Origin: Aricia agestis
Taxonomy: Eukaryota > Arthropoda > Insecta > Lepidoptera > Lycaenidae
NCBI RefSeq assembly: GCF_905147365.1
Contig: NC_056423.1
Coordinates: 5,746,501-5,810,500 of the forward strand
Direction: 5' to 3'
DNA: 64,000 bases
Shown here: piece after piece, positions 54,176-64,000 of the stretch
Position numbering within the stretch: the first letter of the stretch is position 1
Layout: every line of letters starts with the position of its first letter
The notes under the pieces: generated by a model
The model's input: the letters and a program-made list of their open reading frames with translations, nothing else
Database searches by the model: none
What the model was told of the DNA's origin: nothing
Translations under genes and position numbers: made by a program

Positions 54176-54593
54176 GAGAAGGAGTAGTAAACATTATTAA
54201 AAGGGATATAATAGGAATAGTGAAGAAAACTATAAAAAGAGGGAGAAATTGTAAATAATAAATATTGTTAACAAAGATGGATAAATAGTAAACATAACTA
54301 CAAAAAATGGTATATATTATAAAAGAGATGGTGAAGTAGTGAACATTGATACTTAAAAGAGATGAAAAAGTATTAGTGAACCATGTTAAAAGTGATGAAA
54401 AACTACTAAACATTGATAAAAATAAATTGAAAATAGCGAAACTAAGCTAGAAAGAGATATGAAACAGTGAGCATAGCTAGAGAGAAATGGGAAAATAATA
54501 GACAGTACAAAAGTGATGGTGAAATAGTGAACACATGAAAAAGAGATGGTGAAACAGTGAACACTAGAAAGATATTATGGAGATATAGGTGAG
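54176..54593 (+). repeat. Degenerate purine-rich tandem repeat upstream of the exon
   Basis: About 400 bases consist of loose repeats of a 30-45 base unit resembling AAAGAGATGGTGAAA followed by a form of AGTGAACAT (clearest near 54337, 54512 and 54542). The plus strand is strongly A+G biased throughout. Copies nearest the exon are most alike (GAGATGGTGAAACAGTGAAC). It ends where the GC-rich exon begins, whose ATG sits in a similar GAGATGG context. It could be an expanded satellite or transcribed leader; the function is unknown. Confidence 0.55.
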
Positions 54594-54730
54594 ATGGAGC
54601 ACCCCACCGGCTTCGGTTCCCCCTGGGCGGCGATGCTGGGCCACGGCATGGGCATGATGCAGCATGAGTACCCGCCGCATGCGTCCGTGCCCATGGACCT
54701 GCATGTGCCGCAGGCTTTCCCGTATTATCG
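54594..54730 (+). CDS. First coding exon of an unidentified gene (possibly a developmental regulator)
   Basis: A GC-rich open frame stands out from AT-rich surroundings. It starts at an ATG with G at -3 and G at +4, 12 codons after an in-frame stop at 54558-54560. It encodes 45 codons plus two bases and then meets GTAAGT, a consensus splice donor, at 54731. The peptide begins MEHPTGFGSPWAAMLG and is rich in Met, His and Pro. It ends in ...PMDLHVPQAFPYYR, with the last codon split by the intron. Low-complexity N-termini of this style are common in insect transcription factors, but I do not recognise the protein. No second exon was found in the remaining 9.3 kb, so the first intron would be long. 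A purine-rich degenerate repeat lies just upstream and could be 5' UTR or intron. Confidence 0.55.
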
Positions 54731-55085
54731 GTAAGTTCTTTTTTTAAAGCAATTGGGCTGGTCGATGGAACTCTACTTCAGCCTTCCCGAAAATGGGCGA
54801 GAACGCCCCCTTGTGGGCGCTAAAGGCCTAAAGGGCGGTGTGGGACCCAAAAAAAATTGATGCACTTTTAATGAAATGCATCAATTCTAAGGGAATTGAT
54901 ACATTAGTTTTAATTTTTGGAGGCAACTTTAGAATATAATATTTTGTTAATTAAAAATTCTGGAATTCCGCGATTAAAGAAAAGCCCCTTAATCTAAATA
55001 AGGAAAAGAAAGTAGATGAAACAATAGGGGCGCTAAAAATACCTAATTTGTTTTCAAAGTGGGCATTAGACAAAATAAGTTTGAG

Positions 55086-55390
55086 ACGTGGGACAGCCAT
55101 GCTTCGGCACGAATGGGCCGGCTTGACCGGAGAAATACCACGGGCTCACAGAAAACCGGCGTGAAACAGCGCTTGCGCTGTGTTTCACCGAGTGAGTGAG
55201 TTTACCGGAGGCCCAATCCCCTACCCTCCCCTATTTCCTTCCCTACCCTCCCCTATTCCCTTCCCTACCCTCCCCTATTACCCTATTCCCTCTTAAAAGG
55301 CCGGCAACGCACCTGCAGCTCTTCTGATGCTGTGACCCATGTGATCAGGTGACCCGTTTGCTCGTTTGCCCCCTTCATTTCATAAAAAAG
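55086..55390 (+). mobile_element. G/C-rich SINE, copy 6
   Basis: Near full-length, with an internal deletion between GATGCTG and GATCAGGTGACCC. It lies inside the presumed first intron of the gene starting at 54594. Confidence 0.83.
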
Positions 55391-56046
55391 AACCCCTGCT
55401 CTACGTCTTATAATAGAGACCGGAATCATCAGTTTTGGGATTAGGACTATAACGTTTTAACTCTCAGTCATTTAAAGTACCAGCACCTAAACGTAGACTT
55501 GGATTAAATGAAAGTCAGCCCTGTGAACCCTAAAATTGATCTTATGATTCACAGGCCTGCAAACCACACGTCTGTTTAGCTTAAGAAAAATGATGGGTTC
55601 TCCCGCATTATCGTCTATTTTTTACTTTGAATTGATTAAACTTGAATTCTTGAATCCTTCAATTCCCGGGGCCCTGGGTTTAAGCTGAAAAATGCATAAT
55701 AATTATGGCAGATACATTACTAATAAAAGCATTGTATGGCTTTCGATTTGTGACAAAGGCAAATAACTAGGAACTCTATTTGGTTGGTGCCGTTCGTAAT
55801 CTAAATTCCATTCTCTGGCGCTTTTGTAGGCGTTAGGTCTAGAGCAGAAAATATGTTTGTCCCAACTGAAACTTCGATAACTCCTAGGATTAAAGATCTA
55901 ACCGCCGTACTCAGACACATTTAATTACAATTAACCTTCAATTTAATGAAGAGTTTGACAGATAATGTATGGGGCTTATGTCAAAATTTTGAATTAATTA
56001 CATTTAAGTAATTAATGTTCCACTCTGAGTGCGGCAGTGTGTGTTT

Positions 56047-56340
56047 ATTTTTTTTTATATCTATGGACGCTTCAAACCACGTCAGTCTGGCCCCATGCTA
56101 AGTACCTGAAGGACTTGTGTTACGGGTACCAACTACCAGACAACGAAAATATGTTTAATAATTTTATACCATACATATATTTAAGATTTTTATTATATGA
56201 TACACATATTTAATACACATCCAGGAGTCATGACTCATGACCCAGAACCTTGAAAACTTTTCGTTCCCTCGGCGGGATTCGAACCCGCGACCCCCAGCTT
56301 GAGCTACCAACAGCCCACCAACTGAACCACAAAGGTCGTC
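56047..56340 (-). mobile_element. tRNA-derived SINE, copy 2
   Basis: Same family and orientation as 51874-52164. The A box is degenerate (TGGTTCAGTTGG) while the B box region GGTTCGAATCCC is intact. It ends ...GAAGCGTCCATAGATAT plus an A-rich tail. The body carries a small CATGACTC duplication absent from copy 1. Confidence 0.83.
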
Positions 56341-56807
56341 TGTTTACCGTCGCTGTTTTCTACCAATACAAGAATAATATTTTGGAGAAGTATAGTCCTT
56401 ACGCATCAAAATAATCCAAAAAGTGCAAACCCAAGAAGATGAAGTCCCAAAATTAATCAAACCAACTGGCCGAAATTTACAATTCGTATACACTTTCGGG
56501 GATAAAAAATCCAACAATGGACCGGCAGATAAGTTTCCTCGAGTTGGCGTATTCTGTGCGTTATGCGCGCGCAAAAACCGCGGGCGTGCAATGCCGTCCA
56601 TATAACTAACCATATCCGACGCGCCCACTTTTTGTGCCGCCGAGTTTAATAGACAATTAAAAGCTACGTAGAAATGCGTAGGTTTTACGTTAGATGTGAT
56701 TTCAAGTTCATATTTACTACGTTATATGCACAACGCGAATATGCACAACTGTCTTTGCAAAGTTACATTTGACTTTACCGGATCTACTTTATTGAGTCTT
56801 TAATGTT

Positions 56808-57133
56808 TTGGGAGAGCCATGCTTCGGCACAAATGGGCCGGCTCGACCGGAGAAATACCACGTCCTCACAGAAAACCGGCGTGAAACAGCGCTTGCGCTG
56901 TGTTTCGCCGAGTGAGTTTAACGGAGGCCCAATCCCCTACCCTATTCCCTTCCATACCCTCTCCTATTCCCTTCCCTTCCCTTCCCTACCCTCTCATATT
57001 TCCCTATTCCCTATTAAAAGGCCGGCAACGCACCTGCAGCTCTTCTGATGCTGCGAGTGTCTATGGGCGACGGAAGTTGCTTTCCATCAGGTGACCCGTT
57101 TGCTCGTTTGCCCCCTTATATCATTAAAAAAAA
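56808..57133 (+). mobile_element. G/C-rich SINE, copy 7
   Basis: Full-length plus-strand copy ending in CTTATATCATTAAAAAAA. Confidence 0.85.
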
Positions 57134-57239
57134 TGTAGTGTGTGGATCAAGCTTTTAATTACAAATGGCTTAATGTTCCTAATTAAACTTATGTTTAATA
57201 AGTTGCACATGAGTATTAGGTACCTTATTAATGTTATCC

Positions 57240-57446
57240 ATACTTCCATACTAATATTATAAATGCGAAAGTGTGTCTGTCTGTCCGTCTGTCTGTCTGT
57301 CTTTCTGTCTGTCTGTTACCTCTTCACGCCCAAATCGCTGGACCGATTTAGCTGAAACTCGGTATGGAGATACTTTGAGTCCCGCGGAAGGCCATAGGAT
57401 ACTTTTTATTCCGGAAAAATGTACAGTTCCCGCGCGATAAACGAAA
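57240..57446 (-). repeat. Dispersed repeat D1, copy 5
   Basis: Inverted copy with an expanded (CTGT)n block at about 57276-57315. Confidence 0.72.
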
Positions 57447-57898
57447 CTTATAACTTATAGTGAGAACTACTTATTATATCATGAGGTTAATCTTAGCTTT
57501 TTCCAATCCAATTTCTCAGCAAAGCAGAAGTGATGAGTGGTTACTGATCATCAGTCTGATACATCTATTTCAATATCAAAATCCCACGCAATCATTTGAA
57601 ACAAAACATATCGGTAGGGTTTTTATAAAAAATCTCGAATCGAAGTATCGAATTACAAATCGATTTTTTATTCGGATCGATATTATGGCACTTATGTGTC
57701 GCCGGGATCCTGCACTATAATCTCGGCCCAAATTACGTCCGAATGCGAACCGTGTCATTTCTGTGGTCATCCTAATTACAGTATACCTCTGTCCGTCCGT
57801 CACATCCGACTCCGAATAATATTTGGAGTATATTTTATTAACAACACTATGACCGAATGATAGTGACTGATTGAAGTTGACGTAATGATTTCACATCT

Positions 57899-58335
57899 AC
57901 AGGATGTAACAAAACTAGGTGATAATACTTTAAGGTGTGTATGTGTTCCTTTAATAGAGTTCACTGTGAAAGTAGCAGCGCTGAATGAGCAAAATTTTTT
58001 GTGAATTGTATGGGCAAGCGCTCCAGTGTCAATTTTCCCATACAAGAGTGAAAAAAGGTTACTCTTTCAGCGCTTGTACTTTCACAGCGACCTCTACAGG
58101 GTGTAACAAAAATAAGTGATAATACTTTAGAGTGTGTATGTGTTCCTTGTAGAGAGTTCACAAAAGTGTCAAAGTAGCAGCGCTGAAAGACGAATTTTTT
58201 TTTTCACTTTTATATGGGCAAGGGCCCGAGCGTCACGAGTTTCCCCATACAAAAGAGAAAATAAATTTTGGTCTCTCAGCAGGAACACATACACACCCTA
58301 AAGTATTATCACTTATTTTTGTTACACCCTGTATA
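57899..58335. mobile_element. Same MITE, tandem pair
   Basis: Two head-to-tail units (about 57899-58085 and 58096-58335). The first lacks its right terminus, and the second lacks part of the right arm before AGGAACACATACACACCC. Confidence 0.72.
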
Positions 58336-58789
58336 CATGGGGACTTACTCATACACAAGTTCTGCACAGTCATGACAGGGATGTTTTTATTTATTTTATT
58401 TATTCTCTTTATGTACAAAATTAAGACATATTTATAAAAGTGACAATATAACATTGGCGTACTTATCTCTTTAAGAGATCTCTTCCAGCAAACCATAAAC
58501 AGAAGTGGATATAAAATGGTGTGAAAACAGGGCAATGTACACTAAAGACACAACATTTAAACTAGTACAATTTAAAGACATAATACTAAAACTTAAATCC
58601 TATAAATAAATTCATATAATATATTAATATACATATGTACTTAAATAAGTAACATAATTATAATAAACATACATAAACAATACTTACATACAATATAAAT
58701 GAATGTAATTTTAACTTAGTAAAAATCATAGATATTATGTGATATGAAGAATCAGATTTTGTAACAAAAATATATGACTTAGAAGTAAA

Positions 58790-59470
58790 TTAAGTCTGTG
58801 ATAAATAGTACCGTTTCAATCTTAATTTAAATGTGGAAACAGTAGGTGCCTCACGAATGTGATCTAGCAAACTGTTCCATAGTTGCGCCGCCTTACATGA
58901 AAATGAGCCCTCATAGAAAATTGTGTTACAGTGAGGAATAGCTATTGGTCTCTTAAGTGTACAGGAGCGAACTGGTCTCTCGATAGGTGGAGTAAAAGAG
59001 AACCTTTCGTGTAGATATTGAGGTGAGTGAGAACGAAGCAGTTTAAAGAGAAGCGTGAGGATGTGCCAATTTCGACGCTGACGTATTGGGAGCCAGTTAA
59101 GACGCTTGCGAAACTCAGTAATGTAGTCATATTTACGCAAACCAAACACATAGCGAATACAAAGGTTTTGCAGGCGTTTTAGTTTGTTTAGTAACACTTC
59201 TGTCAGGTCCAAATAAACCACATCAGCATAGTCAAGCAACGGAAGAATGAGCGATTGTACCAGTAACAACTTAGTCTGGAAAGGGAGAAAATTCTGGAGC
59301 CGCTTAAGTGAATGCATAGCACCATTTACACGGCTGCTGACACTGTTGATCTGAGCACACCAAGATAAGTTGGAGTCAAAAATAACACCCAAATTTTTCG
59401 CCTCGTTGGATATCTGTATTATGTTGCCATTATAGATAATGTTTTCAAGACTATGGAAGTTGACTTCCAT
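58790..59470 (-). pseudogene. Reverse transcriptase, C-terminal (thumb) part
   Basis: The 226-residue frame continues the LINE polyprotein in another phase. NLGVIFDSNLSW and the LLDYADVVYLDL segment are typical of the region after the polymerase domain in Jockey/CR1 elements. Confidence 0.85.
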
Positions 59471-60548
59471 AGCCAGAGTTGACTCTGCTACGAATTTGTT
59501 TGCTGCCTATGATAACAGCTTGCGATTTGTTAGGGTTAACAAGGAGACCGAAGGTATTTGCAAAGTCGTTAATTCTCGCAAGGTCTTCGTTCAATTGGCG
59601 TATCGCATTATTTATCTCTGTCAGCGTGCTGTGTGTGTATATTTGCAGATCGTCTGCATAAAGATGGAAGAACGAGATAATGAGTCGCGACAATTCATTT
59701 ATAAATAAAGAAAAAAGTGTGGGAGATAGAACTCCACCCTGAGGAACCCCAGCAACAAGTTCAAGCCAATTAGATGTTAAATCGGATGTAAAAATACGCT
59801 GCTGACGATTTCTTAGGTAGGAATCAAACCATTTAAGTGCCGAATCCGACACACCAATTGAACGAAGTATACCCAGCAAGACATCATGATCCACAGAGTT
59901 AAATGCACTGCTGAAATCCAGAAGAATGACTATTGTCAGCTGTCTATTGTCCATGGCCTGACGGATATCATCAGACACCTTCAGTAGTGCAGTAGTAGTG
60001 CTATGCCCTGCACGAAAACCGGATTGAAACGAGTTAATCAATTGATTCTCAGCAAAGTATTTAGTTAGCTGCTTGTTCACTGCTTGCTCCAGGATCTTGG
60101 ACAGGATAGGCAAAATTGAAATAGGACGAACGTGTGATGGAGAGTCTGGATTGGAAACTTTGGGTAAAGGAATTACATGGGCTTTTTTCCAGGGAGAGGG
60201 AAAAGTGTTAGTCCTTAAAGAGAAGTTAAGCATGTGAGTAATAATAGGAGTGAGTAAGTCAGCTACTGGTACAATCATATCTTTGCTTAGCTCATCACAC
60301 CCAAATGCTTTAGATGAGATTTTTAAGAGGTAATCACGTACCTCTTTTTCGCTTATGTTCTCAAAGGAAAAAGGTGCATGAGTAACGTTTTTACGCTCTG
60401 ACAGTAACCAAAGACAGTTCGATTTGTTTTGCGGGTCCAATAAGAGAGGAGGATCAGTAAAATATTTGTTCAGAAGATTACCATCCTTAAAATTAACTGG
60501 AACCCTGGATGTAGACTCTCCAATCCAAGGGACGCAAGGAATTTCCAA
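59451..60548 (-). pseudogene. Reverse transcriptase, N-terminal and catalytic part
   Basis: A frame of 366 codons covers the fingers/palm of a non-LTR reverse transcriptase. Numbered from the TTG at 60548, DFSSAF is at residues 211-216, GVPQGGVLSP at 267-276 and YADD at 297-300. There is no ATG at the start and coding sequence continues a few codons upstream. The frame is lost near the downstream end by a frameshift. Confidence 0.88.
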
Positions 60549-60906
60549 GTCTGGGCAGTTGGTAGGTTTTGTATAGTTGAATGAATGTTTTTTCCGTTTT
60601 CGCTATCGTTTAATCATTTCGGTGTCAATTAGTCAGCGATCTCCTCGAGTCATCCATAATGCATGGCTAGCCCGAACCAGGTGGCATAATTATGCCACTT
60701 CCATGTACAGCCGACAACCGAATTATTCATTTATGCCAAATGTACAGAAATGACGCTTTTTATCATTTTTAGGCACTTGTATCGAAAATTTTATCAAGAA
60801 TTTATAATTTTATTGTGCTTACATATGAACCTAAAAATATCAATATTATTAAGTCCATATACTTGCATCTAAGAAATCACGTAAGACTTGGTTGTTAGTA
60901 AATGTT

Positions 60907-61018
60907 AGTCAAAGTAACATGCCGCCTTCTGAGGTGCATGATATTTGATGCATATTTGTACTTATACAAATATGCATCAAATATCATGCACCTCAGAAGG
61001 CGGCATGTTACTTTGACT
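60907..61018. repeat. Perfect 54-bp-arm hairpin
   Basis: Bases 60907-60960 are an exact reverse complement of 60965-61018, with a 4-base loop CTTA. No mismatch was found over 54 pairs. Confidence 0.97.
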
Positions 61019-61084
61019 TTTCAGAGACCTTACACCAATAGATAGTTACTTATAACTATCTATTGGTGTAAGGTCTCTGAAAAG
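61017..61084. repeat. Second perfect hairpin, 32-bp arms, overlapping the first
   Basis: Bases 61017-61048 are an exact reverse complement of 61053-61084, with loop CTTA at 61049-61052. It shares two bases with the right arm of the hairpin at 60907-61018. The arm sequences of the two hairpins are unrelated. Confidence 0.97.
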
Positions 61085-61089
61085 GGGTT

Positions 61090-62530
61090 TTCGTGGTTGG
61101 AAACCGAAACATTATAGTTGCAGTCATGAGCGAGGATTTTAGCTAGGGGGGGGAGCGTACCTGTTTCGAGAAGATAATCTTCCAGGGGGGGCGGATGCCC
61201 CCTGCTCCTGGGTTGCAACTTGTAGTGGTGGTAGTAAGAGGCGACGAAAACATGCGATAGTTTTGTCTGAGAGAATGAAGAAACAGGCAACATCTAGTGA
61301 AGCTATAAATCCTTTGTCATAAAACTTAACAGATCTAAAGCAACAATAATTTGCTTTATATTTACGGTTATTGGACACTAAACAAAGCCGTGTAGGGCTT
61401 CAAAGCTGATCGATTCGCATAAAAAGATCGAATTGCTGTTTAATTCTTCCTATCGGTCATAAAATACTGCACAATTAGTCGTTTAAGGGCCGGTTTGTTT
61501 TGAGAAAGAAATCCTCGTCGATTCTCGTACCCTGATTCTGCTATAAGGCAATATTAATGAAGCTTCGATTAGGTTTCGATGCAGTCTGGATAAAAATACG
61601 AAATTGTTCTCTTACTAAATGTCAAATCAATGCGCTTTGATTGGTCGAAAGAGTCGAAACTCCAAAAAGTTGTTTGATGCAATTAGAACTACTTTGCTGT
61701 TTGATATTATGAAATTGACTGGATGCAAATGGCATGAAAGTGCGTTTGACAAAAATCACGAAAACATCTCAACGATTTTCTTTGCATTCAAAAAAATGCT
61801 AATAAATCACGTGATTGCTTCGGTCCCAAGCTACATAAATTATATTCAGCAGTGTATTTGAAGAAGTTAGTGGATGAAGCAGGTAAGTGACAGTAAAAAA
61901 GTTGCCGTTTTTTGCATAAATGAAGGCTGTAGTGCCGGGAAATTATATGAAATGAAGAACTTTAGATTTTATGTGTAGCCAGATATATTAGCCAGATGAT
62001 GAAGAAGGTATAAGTTACAAGATCATATCTAACGTATCAGTAATTTAACTTCACATTTCTACGTAGCTTTTAATTGTCTATTAAGTTTGAATTAACATTA
62101 AATTAATTGTCCATATGTTATAAAATGTTAGTTATCTGGTTCATTCACTCACTTCTTTAATTACTCTGCAAAGTCTCGAATCGGAATAAGCATTCACCCT
62201 AACAGTTTAAGTTTATTAGATGTCTAGAATCTAAGCAATAAATTCATTGATTTTAAAACAATCTCTTGAATCTTTATTCATTCACGAAATATCTAATTGC
62301 GTATTGCTTGCCTTGTCGTGGTGCGGATTGCCATGTGAATGGGACACACCATTAGCTGCGCACGCTCGTTGATAATCTGATCGCATTCATATCGAAGGAA
62401 ATTTATTACCACTCGAACATAATAGTTCACTAGGTGTAAAGGAAATTTAGACGAAAATTAGTTTCAAACCCTGATCTTCAGTTTTTAGTTAGTATTACCT
62501 ATTCTAAAATTTTTATCCTCCCGTGATACG
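61090..62530. other. No gene seen
   Basis: Holds a G-run region (61145-61200) of probable repeat origin and ordinary AT-rich DNA. The 80-codon frame at 61619 shows no recognisable domain. Confidence 0.4.
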
Positions 62531-62531
62531 A

Positions 62532-63172
62532 TTTTTATATGAAATAAGGGGGCAAACAAGCAAACGGGTCACCTGATGAAAAGCAGCTTCCGTCGCCCAT
62601 GGACACTCGCAGCATCAGAGGAGCTGCAGGTGCGGAGGGTAGGGAAGGGAAAAGGTGAACACAAGTTTGCCATTATACATAAATGTCATTATTTTTTTTA
62701 TGAAGTGGGCATATTGCATAAAGTATAACAAAAAATTTTTTTCCCGTGGTGCTTCCCCCTTTGTTCGGACATCAATGTCATTACAATTTGGCTGTCTCCC
62801 GCTTTGCTTGGGGAGGGAAATTGGATATCTCCTACTCCTCCTACATTTCTTCTGATTATTTTCGTTGCGGGTCCCAAGACAGATTTAGCTTGTCCCTCGG
62901 GCATCCCTGAGATCATATCAAAGGGTTTTCGTGGTTGGTTACCACTGTTGATCCTGGCGACACAGGAGTTGCAGTGGTGGGAATGTGTGGTGGGCCTTTT
63001 GCCCGTTAAAAAAAAAAAAGGGAAAAGGGTAGGGGATTGGGCCTCCGGTAAACTCACTTACTCGGCGAAACACAGCGCTTAAGCGCTGTTTCACGACGGT
63101 TTTCTGTGAGCCCGGGGTATTTCTCCGGTCGAGCCGGCCCATTCGTACCGAAGCATGGCTCTGCCACGTCAA
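62532..63172 (-). mobile_element. G/C-rich SINE, copy 8, split by an insertion
   Basis: The 3' part (62532-62655) and 5' part (63020-63172) belong to one element, interrupted by a 364-bp retroelement at 62656-63019. The block between GCAGGTGCG and GAGGGTAGGG is deleted. Confidence 0.8.
62656..63019 (+). mobile_element. Poly-A retroelement inserted into a SINE
   Basis: Flanked by the direct repeat GGGAAAAGG (62647-62655 and 63020-63028) and ending in a 12-base A run, the signature of LINE-driven insertion. The body has no recognised coding domain. It may be a 5'-truncated LINE 3' UTR or another SINE. Confidence 0.75.
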
Positions 63173-63807
63173 TTCCGACACTTTTAAGGTTTTTTAACCG
63201 AAAAATGGAGTGTTTACCATTTGTTGTTATAGGGAAAATTAGGGCTCATGGAAAAAAAAAAACATAAGAGTAGTGGAATAGGAGTACTTTTTACGTGAAA
63301 AAGTAACAAATAAATAATGATTGAATTTGAAAATTTATTCAAGGCAAATAATTTTGAATTGAAAAAACTAGTTTTTAGAAACATAATTCCTTTTATTGCA
63401 CTGTGCCTAGCACGGCGTATTGAGTTGCTCAAAATTATGGAAATATAGGTAACGCTGCGCATCAAACCGGGAAGGGTTTTGTGGAAGGAAAGGAAAGGAA
63501 AAACTCGGCGGTAGGTACTTCATCAGCAAGGGAGTTACGAGAATAACTTCCGCAATGCTGATCCTTCCTACTTTTTCCAGAAATAATGTATCTAAAATTA
63601 TCGTTTATAAAAATGTCATACTCTAATTCTTCCTCTAATTACATAAAAACAGTATGGTTATCATTGGTCGGCGCGAGTTGCCATGTACGGTGCGAGTACG
63701 GTCGGTTTTTACAGCAAGTGGAGATTAGCTCTGATTGTTCATCATTATTAATAACGCATTAATCTCCTTCTCATACATTGCTATTAATAAAATATCTAAA
63801 ATTCAAT

Positions 63808-63966
63808 CCCCCTTACTAATAAACGTTGTATAAACTTTGAATAGTTATACAGTGTTTTGTTCCTGTCACACAAGTGACATTTTAATTGGATTGAAAAAGA
63901 CGAAACACTGTATAAGTATTAAGTTATAACTATTCAAAGCTTATACAACGTTTATTAGTAAGGGGG
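63808..63966. mobile_element. CCCTTACTAATAAACG MITE, copy 2
   Basis: CCCCCTTACTAATAAACGTT mirrors AACGTTTATTAGTAAGGGGG; the interior is about 90% like 48732-48881 by eye, with an extra AAGTATTAAGTTATA segment. Confidence 0.8.
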
Positions 63967-64000
63967 TATAGGTAGCGGAAGGTTTTTGAAATTGAAAGAT

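Larger units (their letters stand above)
58386..60590 (-). mobile_element. 5'-truncated non-LTR retrotransposon (Jockey/CR1 group)
   Basis: Two overlapping minus-strand frames encode a reverse transcriptase. The 5' part (frame open from about 60587 to 59451) has the RT blocks GFRAGHST, DFSSAFNSVDHD, GVPQGGVLSPTLFS and the catalytic YADD. The 3' part (59470-58790) continues with the post-RT region to ...LRLKRYYLSQT. The two frames differ by one reading phase, so a single frameshift near 59460 breaks the gene. No endonuclease domain precedes it; an in-frame TAA lies just upstream, so the copy is 5'-truncated. A simple TAAA-type tail closes the 3' end near 58386-58410. Not functional as it stands. 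Confidence 0.88.

Noticed and set aside
54168..54413. 81-codon minus-strand frame rich in Phe and Tyr
   Set aside because: It is the complement of the purine-rich repeat tract and low complexity.

Overview
The window looks like nuclear DNA of a moth or butterfly (Lepidoptera). It is AT-rich, sparse in genes and crowded with short transposable elements of types I associate with lepidopteran genomes: a G/C-rich SINE ending in a 'TTTGCCCCCTTATTTCAT' plus poly-A motif, a tRNA-derived SINE, many palindromic MITEs and several small hAT elements. The assignment rests on repeat style and on one insect-type gene. I ran no database search.

One large gene dominates. On the minus strand, 12425-23659 is an uninterrupted reading frame of 3,744 codons that encodes a complete cubilin: signal peptide, N-terminal trimerisation segment, 8 EGF-like domains and 27 CUB domains, with no transmembrane anchor. 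All 35 extracellular modules sit in a single exon. The ends of the frame are GC-rich and its middle is AT-rich. Cubilin is the peripheral ligand-binding chain of an endocytic receptor that depends on a membrane partner (amnionless). No amnionless gene could be recognised here.

Layout. 1-12.4 kb: repeats, plus a THAP zinc-finger exon fragment (minus strand, about 1.9-2.2 kb). 12.4-23.7 kb: cubilin. 23.7-46 kb: intergenic, with a tRNA-Ala(UGC) gene at 26.16 kb, three hAT elements (37.7, 39.0 and 40.8 kb; a fourth of the same family as the first lies at 6.2 kb) and dispersed repeats. 46-54.6 kb: a possible last exon of a membrane protein (minus strand, 46.3-46.6 kb), a CpG-rich promoter-like patch (48.4-48.7 kb), a small unidentified frame (52.8-53.0 kb) and a hAT element with a decayed transposase C-terminus (53.6-54.1 kb). 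At 54594-54730 lies a GC-rich first coding exon on the plus strand that ends in a consensus splice donor. Its downstream exons are not visible and must lie beyond the window or be unrecognised. 55-64 kb: SINEs, a 5'-truncated LINE (58.4-60.6 kb), an unusual pair of perfect hairpins (60.9-61.1 kb) and a SINE split by another retroelement with a visible target-site duplication.

Outside cubilin and the tRNA, functional genes are few and only tentatively supported. Gene models needing splicing are limited to what splice consensus and reading frame show. I saw no CRISPR array, rRNA gene or prokaryotic feature.
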